From a virus: a DNA stretch of 54,522 nucleotides. The stretch is from IMG/VR virus record IMGVR_UViG_3300031963_000195, positions 1-54,522 of that record; one strand, 5' to 3'. The notes under the pieces were generated by a model. That model was not told the DNA's origin, did no database searches, and saw only the letters and a list, made by a program, of their open reading frames with translations. Positions 48,571 through 54,522 of this stretch are shown here, in pieces (positions within the stretch are counted from its first letter, which is position 1; each line of letters starts with the position of its first letter). The translations under genes were made by a program, and so were the position numbers.

Positions 48571-49150
48571 CCTTCTTAGCCTTTGTAATTTTACCCTCAA
48601 AAATTGTTTTACCAACTTTGAACTGGATAGTTTCATTTACTTTTGATGTATTTTCAATCAATAACCCATTTTCCTCTAAAAGTTCTTCAAATACTTCGCG
48701 CATCATTGACTTTAATTCATTTTTATTCGGTAATGATGTAATTTGTTTTGATTGAACATTAGACGGAGTTTCTTGTCGTTTTGTACCCATCAATCTGCTA
48801 GCTTTCTCAACTAATTCATCAGATAGTGCTGTTGTTGGTGGTTGCGGTTGCTGAATGGGGTGTTCAATCATTAATTTCTTAATTTCATCTGGAAGTCTTG
48901 AATTTAAAATTCTATCCTTAACAGGAACCGCTGAATTAATTGGTTTTGGTTTTACTTGCTGTTCTGAAAGATATTCCTGTGGGATATTATATTTAACATC
49001 GGGAACTTCAAAATCGTCAACCTGAGGTCTTTCTACATTTATTCTAGTATTTTCACTTATTCCTATATCACTAGTCTGACCTCTAGGAATTTTATTGTGT
49101 TTATCCATTATTTTTTTGGATATCATTAGTTTTTCAATAAGTGCGTCCAT
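48563..49150 (-). CDS. Hypothetical protein, head-proximal type
   Basis: Unrecognised 195-residue protein with a low-complexity Pro/Gln middle (HPIQQPQPPTTALSDELVEK) and a helical C-terminal region ending in a strand-like KFQ segment (IQFKVGKTIFEGKITKAKKV). It contains YLSEQQ, resembling a protease site, but no tag. It overlaps the LRR gene on the other strand by eight bases at its 3' end. A virion-assembly role is guessed from the co-directional run of unknown genes 51548 to 48563. Confidence 0.55.
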   Translation of the reverse strand: MDALIEKLMISKKIMDKHNKIPRGQTSDIGISENTRINVERPQVDDFEVPDVKYNIPQEYLSEQQVKPKPINSAVPVKDRILNSRLPDEIKKLMIEHPIQQPQPPTTALSDELVEKASRLMGTKRQETPSNVQSKQITSLPNKNELKSMMREVFEELLEENGLLIENTSKVNETIQFKVGKTIFEGKITKAKKVK

Positions 49151-49155
49151 AGTTT

Positions 49156-49959
49156 TTAGAATTTAGCATTAATAATAAGACGATTCATGGATTTGTCACC
49201 AGTTCTGTTATAATTTGGTCTAACTTCATTAAATTTTTCATCGGTAGGGATGTAAGTCATGATTTTATCAACCCTAAATAAACGCCAACCCGGAAGTGGT
49301 TGTGTACCCAAAAAATCTGTGTGTGATGCACCCAAAAAGTCCCAAGCTCTTAATACTTGATTACCAGCTTTTGAGTAACCAAAAGCAACAGGTTCAATTT
49401 CTCTATTACCTTTACCTCCGGGTTCATCACCATCATAATACATGACCGTAATTCGTTTATTTTTTATCGAATCCATAATCGAATCAATTTTATTTCCAGT
49501 TTTTGGAACATCAGTTGGTATTTCTGGTTCATATTCGTCTGGTCTAAAATTCTTGATTATAAGTTTAATCGCATCATCGGTATAACCAGCAGATTTTAAA
49601 TCACCAACTAAATCTTCAGATGGTTCATATTTTCTTTTGAATGTTGTTGTATTAATTAATTCTTTTGCAACAGCATCCATAAGATTTTTATCCATACCCG
49701 TATTTTTAAGTATGGATGCGGTAATTTTACCAAACTCTTGAACAGTAATTCGCCCTTCTTTTATTGCGTCAATAAGTTCTTGACCTGTTTTAGCGACAAC
49801 TGGATTACCTTCAGAATCTACGTAGGTAATACGTTTAAATCTTGAAACAGAATCTAATGCATTTTTGACAATATCATCGCTAACCCCCGCAAAAACATCT
49901 TCTCTTGCAGGAATTAATTGTTCAATAATTAAACCGGTTAGCGATTCAAGTAATCTCAT
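49156..49959 (-). CDS. WYL-like domain protein with short tag-like N-terminus
   Basis: The 267-residue protein begins MRLLESLTGLIIE|Q, a short sequence ending in IIE|Q that fits the prohead protease rule. Its C-terminal 100 residues resemble a WYL domain: SIMDSIKNKRITVMYYDGDE, NREIEPVAFGYSKAGNQVLR, AWDFLGASHTDFLG and GWRLFRVDKIMTYIP. WYL domains bind nucleic acids or nucleotides and regulate phage defence and transcription. The middle is helical. It lies in a cotranscribed series of unknown genes and overlaps its upstream neighbour by four bases. Confidence 0.6.
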   Translation of the reverse strand: MRLLESLTGLIIEQLIPAREDVFAGVSDDIVKNALDSVSRFKRITYVDSEGNPVVAKTGQELIDAIKEGRITVQEFGKITASILKNTGMDKNLMDAVAKELINTTTFKRKYEPSEDLVGDLKSAGYTDDAIKLIIKNFRPDEYEPEIPTDVPKTGNKIDSIMDSIKNKRITVMYYDGDEPGGKGNREIEPVAFGYSKAGNQVLRAWDFLGASHTDFLGTQPLPGWRLFRVDKIMTYIPTDEKFNEVRPNYNRTGDKSMNRLIINAKF

Positions 49960-50252
49960 TGTCCAAAATCAGGATATGGCTTATTGTTGCTGTATTTATT
50001 AAATTTTAAATCACCAATTCTTTCGACATTATCTGTTAAATTACCTGCGGCTGTGTTATAAACATCTAAATCACCACCGGTACCTTTACCTTTTTCATCT
50101 CCGTCAGCAAGAGCATTTGGATTAACATCCGAATATTCGTTCGTTTTCTTATAGTCGTTCTTTGGGAACAATTTTGCCCTTTCAGCTTCAGCTATCTTTG
50201 AAAGGTTATTATTTTCTATTTGATTTGTATCAATTGGTTCTAAGTTTGCCAT
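49956..50252 (-). CDS. Small hypothetical protein
   Basis: Unrecognised 98-residue, polar, probably disordered protein: IDTNQIENNNLSKIAEAERA, then ALADGDEKGKGTGGDLDVYN and a C-terminus ending PYPDFGQ. It overlaps its downstream neighbour by four bases and its upstream neighbour by one. The composition fits a small virion or assembly linker. No family is recognised. Confidence 0.55.
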   Translation of the reverse strand: MANLEPIDTNQIENNNLSKIAEAERAKLFPKNDYKKTNEYSDVNPNALADGDEKGKGTGGDLDVYNTAAGNLTDNVERIGDLKFNKYSNNKPYPDFGQ

Positions 50253-50713
50253 TATAGTAATTTTTTCATTAAATCATTTATTCTTTTTAGACTTTCAGTA
50301 ACCTGATTATCAAATTTTTGAATCATTTTACTGTTATTTGCATCGACTTTTGCAATGTTAGGAACAATGTCGATAAATTCACTATTATCAACAGTATATT
50401 CTTTTTTTCTATCTTGTGTTGTTTTTAGAGATTCTCTTGACGAACCTAATGTTTGTTCAATCCAATTTTTAACTTTGTCTCCACCATTTAATACATAGGG
50501 AACATCTTCTTTTCTTCCTTGGTATTTATCGAACCAATTTTTCATTCTTTTCAATTGCTGATACGTAATTGAATTAGTATTTTGTAGTTCTTGGTTTCTT
50601 CTATAACCTTCAATATTAGAATCTGCATCAGGACAAAGACGGAAGCACACTTTTAAATGTTGTCGAAGATAGTCAGGAAATGGATATTTTTTACCATATA
50701 AATTACTGTTCAT
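50252..50713 (-). CDS. Hypothetical protein
   Basis: Unrecognised 153-residue protein. It begins MNSNLYGKKYPFPDYLRQHL followed by KVCFRLCPDAD (two cysteines), and has a helical, charged middle (YQQLKRMKNWFDKYQGRKED) and C-terminus (SKMIQKFDNQVTESLKRIND). It overlaps the 5' gene by 11 bases and the 3' gene by one. I recall similar KYPFPDYLRxHL starts in large marine phage proteins of unknown function. Confidence 0.55.
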   Translation of the reverse strand: MNSNLYGKKYPFPDYLRQHLKVCFRLCPDADSNIEGYRRNQELQNTNSITYQQLKRMKNWFDKYQGRKEDVPYVLNGGDKVKNWIEQTLGSSRESLKTTQDRKKEYTVDNSEFIDIVPNIAKVDANNSKMIQKFDNQVTESLKRINDLMKKLL

Positions 50714-51548
50714 TTTTAAGTAAATTAAGTAACTCTTTTATTGATAAACCCTCTCTATTAGCCATTTTCTTTAAAGACTTCATATTCTTCATAAGAATTT
50801 TGCTAGCAGTTTTTTGTTCTTTAGGTCTTACATCATAATCATCAACATATTTTTTAGTTAAGATGTCTTCAACCATTTTAACCATTTTTTCTTTTTGTTT
50901 TTCAGAAAGTGTCATTCTATCCACAAAACCTTCTTTATTTTTTATGCTATTAGGAGCTTTTTTTGTTTTATTACCCGAAGGGTCTTTACCAAATTGTTTT
51001 GTTCTTTTTTTAGCTTCATCTGATTCTAAACCCATTTTTTCTAAATGTTTTTTAGTTTGTTTACCACTCATATTTTTTGTTTCATCATATCCGAAAGCAT
51101 CTGAAAAATCGGTTTCCGTTATTTCGCCCTCATTATAATATGTTCTAAATCCTCGAAGAAGTGGATCATTTGTTTGTCTTGTTGCTGGAATTGTCTGATC
51201 AGTTGTTTTTCTTGGATGTTGTGTTAAATCCAAAATAGGAATTTTTGAAGAAGATAATGTCCCATCCGCATTTATAAATTCTTCAAGCTCATGTTTATCT
51301 TTTATTTTAATTAATTCAAATTTTTTCTTAATGTCGTCTTTTGAATATTTTTTCTTTGATTTAGCGATTTCATATATTAATGATTTAATTTTTGGTAAAT
51401 CTGAGGTTGGAAAATCGATTTTTACATCATTTTTTCTAGCCTCACTTATTGTCGTCTCAACAGAAAAATATAAAGAAATTCTTTCTTTATTCTCTTTTAA
51501 GAAGAAATAATAAGGTTTTATAAAATATTCTTTGTTTGTATGAATCAT
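50703..51548 (-). CDS. Hypothetical protein, first gene of minus-strand series
   Basis: Unrecognised 281-residue, lysine-rich protein. It starts MIHTNKEYFIKPYYFFLKEN and has TTISE|A at residue 36, matching the prohead protease rule but without the rest of the common tag. The middle includes GFRTYYNEGEITETDFSDAF, and the C-terminus is helical (KILMKNMKSLKKMANREGLS). It is the first gene of the series down to 48563 and has an ATATTTAT motif upstream. Head or tail assembly is inferred from context only. Confidence 0.55.
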   Translation of the reverse strand: MIHTNKEYFIKPYYFFLKENKERISLYFSVETTISEARKNDVKIDFPTSDLPKIKSLIYEIAKSKKKYSKDDIKKKFELIKIKDKHELEEFINADGTLSSSKIPILDLTQHPRKTTDQTIPATRQTNDPLLRGFRTYYNEGEITETDFSDAFGYDETKNMSGKQTKKHLEKMGLESDEAKKRTKQFGKDPSGNKTKKAPNSIKNKEGFVDRMTLSEKQKEKMVKMVEDILTKKYVDDYDVRPKEQKTASKILMKNMKSLKKMANREGLSIKELLNLLKNEQ

Positions 51549-51563
51549 TTTTCTTTTTAATTA

Positions 51564-51571
51564 ATAAATAT
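51564..51571 (-). promoter_or_regulatory. ATATTTAT late-promoter-like motif for the gene starting at 51548
   Basis: Reads ATAAATAT on the plus strand, 15 bases from the minus-strand start. Confidence 0.55.
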
Positions 51572-51581
51572 CATTCACTTT

Positions 51582-51589
51582 ATATTTAT
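51582..51589 (+). promoter_or_regulatory. ATATTTAT late-promoter-like motif
   Basis: Lies 27 bases upstream of the start at 51617 and about ten bases from the divergent minus-strand motif, so the pair forms a compact divergent promoter. Confidence 0.55.
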
Positions 51590-51616
51590 CTATAAATACA
51601 AGAAAAAACACTAAAT

Positions 51617-53482
51617 ATGGCACAACAAAATATAAATCAACACGTTTTTGATAAATTTTATTTATCGCCAATTAATGGAAATATGGATTTAAGTTTAGCG
51701 ACAAATAATAATTATAATGAAGAGATTATATTTTCAAATGAAGTAATTGCATATCTTGATGGTAATAGACTTCCATTACAATTCGATATTAATGATTTGG
51801 ATTCTAACCCAGAATATACATTAATTTATAAACAATATAATCCAAATAATGTGTTATTATCAACAAATTATTGGAATCCAAATAATTTGGTTTTAACTTG
51901 TTCTACCATGTTTAACTTATGTGATATTGGTTTAACTGGAACAGATAATGGTTTGGTTGACCAAATGACCGGAGAAACAATAACCGTAACAAATGGTTTA
52001 TTGCCGGATGTTGATAAATTTAATAGGTTAATGTTTGACAGAAGAATGAAATTGTTTCAGGTAACAGGATATACTAGTTCACGAAATGAAAGATTTTCTG
52101 GCTATTCTGCGACAACATTATATGAGGTGGTTTCAAAGACAGGTACAACTGAAGGAGTTTATCATGAGCTTTATGGTGGTTTCTATCAAGGATTTTATAA
52201 ACTATTTGGTTATGATTATCAAACAATGCCAACTAGAATGCCTAAAGGATGGACGGTTGAGTTGATGTTAAAACCTCGACTATACCCCGAATATTTTCCA
52301 TCTAGTGGGGAAACAACTCTCAATGGGTATTATCCTGAAAATAGTAATATGTTTTTTTATATGGGGACTAGAGCAGAAAATAAATATTATCATTATGCGG
52401 ATGGTTCTCCTGTGTCAGATTCCGGGTATACTAGAGCAACATCTGGTTTAACTTGTTTAAAAACCTGTGCTTGCTCAAATACTGCGGTAACAAATTCTGA
52501 TTGTATTGAAGTTTATCCACCATCAGCGGTAACTGTTGACCATTCTTATGGTGGTTGTGGTTACTATAATGAAGTTGTTTTAGAACCGGAATTAGACCCC
52601 GCATGGGATAGTATATCAAATGCAATTTCGCTGAAGTTTTGTGGCAATTTATCAAATCCTAAACTCGGTGTTAAGGTATTAAGGTTCGTTGGGGATTGTG
52701 TTGTTACCGGAAGTTGTGAAACTACTGGTACTACATATACAACAGGATACACCGTTACAGAATATTGTTCCCCAAATGGAATTTATGATATTTGTCCATC
52801 GGGTAGTTCTTTTGTACAGGTAGAACATTGGGTACAAATTGATGTTGTCTTTGAAAGGAATGCTTGGATGGATGAATGTGATTTAATTTATAAAGGAGGA
52901 TTGGGTTCAATAACAAAATTTGAATATTTAGATTCACTTTTAGATAATTCTGTAGCGTTGGTTTCACCACCTATAACTCATCAACAAACAACCCCAGAAC
53001 AAATAGAAATTGTAAAGTTAAATGAAGAATGGTTGCTTGAGAAGAAGTATAGAATGGGAACCTTAAAGTTTTATGTAAATGGTAAATTATTCTACACAAT
53101 AGAAGATTTTGAAGAAATAATCCCAAGAGGTGAAAATACTAGGAAAGAAAGACAAATCGGTGTACCGTTTAATATATCGGTTGGGGGCGGCACTCAAGGA
53201 TTACACGAAGCATTAATTTTTACTGGGTGTGTAACTGGTTTAACAACAACATATAAACAAGACCCAGAATTAGTACCTAACCAAATTTTAAGTGCGACAA
53301 CATTATCTGGGTTATCAACAAATATTTTAATTGAACCCAATTTTGCGGGTAATTTTGAAGGAGCAATTGCTCAATTTAGAATGTATATAGAACCATTAAG
53401 TGCTGCACAAATCCAACATAATTTTAGAATTTTAAAAGATAAGTTTTTACTATTCGATTATTTTTGCGATACTTGTAATTGA
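51617..53482 (+). CDS. Virion structural protein with concanavalin-A-like C-terminal domain
   Basis: The 621-residue protein is strand-rich and Asn/Thr/Tyr/Cys-rich. The N-terminal part includes MAQQNINQHVFDKFYLSPIN and FSNEVIAYLDGNRLPLQFDI. A cysteine-rich middle (TCLKTCACSNTAV, SYGGCGYYNEV, YCSPNGIYDICPSGSS) may be disulphide-stabilised. The C-terminal part, GTLKFYVNGKLFYTIEDFEE, FNISVGGGTQGL, then FEGAIAQFRMYIEPLSAAQI and QHNFRILK, matches the lectin-like concanavalin-A/LamG pattern common in tail fibres and receptor-binding proteins. A fibre or head decoration protein that binds a glycan is likely. Confidence 0.7.
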   Translation: MAQQNINQHVFDKFYLSPINGNMDLSLATNNNYNEEIIFSNEVIAYLDGNRLPLQFDINDLDSNPEYTLIYKQYNPNNVLLSTNYWNPNNLVLTCSTMFNLCDIGLTGTDNGLVDQMTGETITVTNGLLPDVDKFNRLMFDRRMKLFQVTGYTSSRNERFSGYSATTLYEVVSKTGTTEGVYHELYGGFYQGFYKLFGYDYQTMPTRMPKGWTVELMLKPRLYPEYFPSSGETTLNGYYPENSNMFFYMGTRAENKYYHYADGSPVSDSGYTRATSGLTCLKTCACSNTAVTNSDCIEVYPPSAVTVDHSYGGCGYYNEVVLEPELDPAWDSISNAISLKFCGNLSNPKLGVKVLRFVGDCVVTGSCETTGTTYTTGYTVTEYCSPNGIYDICPSGSSFVQVEHWVQIDVVFERNAWMDECDLIYKGGLGSITKFEYLDSLLDNSVALVSPPITHQQTTPEQIEIVKLNEEWLLEKKYRMGTLKFYVNGKLFYTIEDFEEIIPRGENTRKERQIGVPFNISVGGGTQGLHEALIFTGCVTGLTTTYKQDPELVPNQILSATTLSGLSTNILIEPNFAGNFEGAIAQFRMYIEPLSAAQIQHNFRILKDKFLLFDYFCDTCN

Positions 53483-53495
53483 TATCATTATTAAA

Positions 53496-53678
53496 ATGAG
53501 TTTTAACAAAAAAATTATTACTAAAGAAAAATTAATTGAAGCTCTTAATAGTGAGATTTCATTAGAGAAATTTTTTTCTGCGGATTCAATAGTTTTTAAA
53601 GATGATTTATCTCATTATGCTTTTGGGTTATTTAAAGAAGGATTCTCAAAAGAAGAAATTTTTAAAAAAATCTTGTAA
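53496..53678 (+). CDS. Small helical hypothetical protein
   Basis: The 60-residue protein, MSFNKKIITKEKLIEALNSE then a helical, charged remainder (FGLFKEGFSKEEIFKKIL), starts 13 bases after the structural gene. The beginning, ITKEKLIEALNSEIS, faintly echoes the shared tag but has no [LI]xE end in the right place, so I do not count it. It has no promoter motif of its own and is probably co-transcribed with the structural gene. Confidence 0.55.
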   Translation: MSFNKKIITKEKLIEALNSEISLEKFFSADSIVFKDDLSHYAFGLFKEGFSKEEIFKKIL

Positions 53679-53695
53679 ATAGTTGATTACTACGT

Positions 53696-53725
53696 ATTAT
53701 GAGTTAGTTTTAAATAACTCATAAT
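53696..53725 (+). promoter_or_regulatory. Inverted repeat just before a start codon
   Basis: ATTATGAGTTA and TAACTCATAAT form a perfect 11-bp inverted repeat with an eight-base loop, ending four bases before ATG 53730. It could be a translation-blocking hairpin, an operator or a weak terminator (no T-run). Confidence 0.5.
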
Positions 53726-53729
53726 TCAC

Positions 53730-54522
53730 ATGGAAAAAAAACTAAATATTTTAGCACACGCCTCTTTTATTGGTAAAACCGGTTATGCTAATCATGCTAA
53801 ATCATTTTTTTGCGCGTTAAATAAGTATGCTAATGTTAAAGTTAGAAATCTGACAGTAGGTGATAGTTGGTGTGGATTATCGGAAAAACCTCATGATAAA
53901 GAAGAGTATTTTACCGATGAAATGCGTAATATGCTTATACTGCAAACATTATACGAACAAGATAATACAAGAAAAGATTATCCAATATACGGTTACGATG
54001 GGTCTTTCATTCCTGATATTCATATCGTTTTAAATGATGTTAATAACCCATATTTTTATGATAACTATGATGGATATCGCATAGCTTATAATGTTTGGGA
54101 ATCAACGGAATACCCAAAAGATTTTTTTGAAAGATTATTTTATTTTCATGAGGTTTGGGTACCATCTAAATGGCAAAAAGATAATTTAATTAAACAAGGT
54201 TACCCAAAGGAAAGAATTTCGGTTGTTCCAGAAGGTGTTGACCCTGAAGTTTTTAAACCAACAAATGAAATTGATTTATCAGAAAAGTTTACATTTTTAC
54301 TTTTTGGTAGGTGGGAATATAGAAAATCAACAAGTGAAATAATTAGAGCGTTTAATGAAGAATTTAAAAATGAGGATGTTAACTTAGTTGTTTGTGCAAA
54401 TAATCCATTTGCTAATGATGGGTTTAAAACAACTGAAGAAAGAATAATTGCAAATGGTTTGGAAAATAAAAATCTTAAAATAGTTAATTTTCCAACTAGA
54501 GAAGAATATATTAATTATTTAA
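53730..54522 (+). CDS. GT4-type glycosyltransferase, 5' part
   Basis: The frame is open from ATG 53730 to the right edge (264 codons, no stop), so the gene continues outside the window. It begins MEKKLNILAHASFIGKTGYA and has VWVPSKWQKDNLIKQGYPKE, then RISVVPEGVDPEVFKP, the hinge and donor-domain entry of family-4 GT-B glycosyltransferases, followed by FTFLLFGRWEYRKSTSEIIR. The enzyme transfers sugar from a nucleotide donor; the acceptor is unknown. It is the third separate place in the window where glycosyltransferase genes appear outside the main cluster (others at 31980-33855 and 46444-47693). Confidence 0.8.
   Translation, partial: MEKKLNILAHASFIGKTGYANHAKSFFCALNKYANVKVRNLTVGDSWCGLSEKPHDKEEYFTDEMRNMLILQTLYEQDNTRKDYPIYGYDGSFIPDIHIVLNDVNNPYFYDNYDGYRIAYNVWESTEYPKDFFERLFYFHEVWVPSKWQKDNLIKQGYPKERISVVPEGVDPEVFKPTNEIDLSEKFTFLLFGRWEYRKSTSEIIRAFNEEFKNEDVNLVVCANNPFANDGFKTTEERIIANGLENKNLKIVNFPTREEYINYL

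Noticed and set aside
53496-53678. ITKEKLIEAL start as a tag copy
   Set aside because: The similarity is weak and no [LI]xE followed by a small residue or Q occurs at the expected position.

Overview
The window looks like part of a large, AT-rich, T4-like myovirus (tailed phage) genome, probably infecting a Bacteroidetes/Flavobacteria-type host. The T4-type evidence is a head-gene block in canonical order: large terminase, portal, prohead protease, scaffold core, major capsid protein. There is also a gp55-like late sigma factor. The host guess is an inference from start codons preceded by A-rich leaders with no Shine-Dalgarno sequence, a signal peptide ending in a Bacteroidetes-style 'ISQ', and a DUF4494-like small protein. 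No tRNA, rRNA or CRISPR array was seen. No gene-free stretch exceeds 300 bases.

Layout. 1-3.9 kb: the end of a leucine-rich-repeat protein, a holin-like membrane protein facing an L,D-transpeptidase-like endolysin candidate, a KTSC protein, and a four-domain nucleotidyltransferase/M23/peptidoglycan-binding/lysozyme protein. 3.9-18.1 kb (+ strand): the head module, with an HNH-containing intein inside the portal. 18.2-24.2 kb: accessory genes on both strands, including an HNH endonuclease fused to a Mom-like domain and several proteins with a shared N-terminal tag. 24.2-31.2 kb (- strand): probable baseplate/tail structural genes. 31.2-34.8 kb (- strand): late sigma factor, two glycosyltransferases and a HAD-like protein. 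35.3-37.1 kb: a PhoH-like ATPase with a LAGLIDADG intein in its Walker A loop. 37.2-44.3 kb (- strand): nine consecutive glycosyltransferase, methyltransferase and acetyltransferase genes, visibly more AT-rich than the rest. 44.4-48.6 kb: tagged small proteins, dUTPase, a DEDD exonuclease, a frameshifted glycosyltransferase and a second leucine-rich-repeat gene. 48.6-54.5 kb: conserved unknown proteins, a lectin-like structural protein and the start of a GT4 glycosyltransferase.

The most interesting signal is a short tag of about 15-25 residues, roughly (K)(I/L)TExxLxxLIxxxIxEQ. It sits at the N-terminus, or at an internal would-be N-terminus, of at least eight otherwise unrelated proteins. 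It ends in [LI]xE followed by Q, A, S or R, which is the cleavage rule of the T4 gp21 prohead protease. The same pattern (LINE|A) occurs where the major capsid protein should be cleaved. I infer a family of capsid-targeted, protease-processed internal head proteins, perhaps injected with the DNA, analogous to T4 IPI-III and Alt but with different cargo.

A second system-level signal is an ATATTTAT motif upstream of at least 17 genes in the correct orientation. It is a candidate late promoter for the gp55-like sigma factor. Most lone accessory genes on the opposite strand from their neighbours carry it, suggesting they behave as independently transcribed inserts ('morons').
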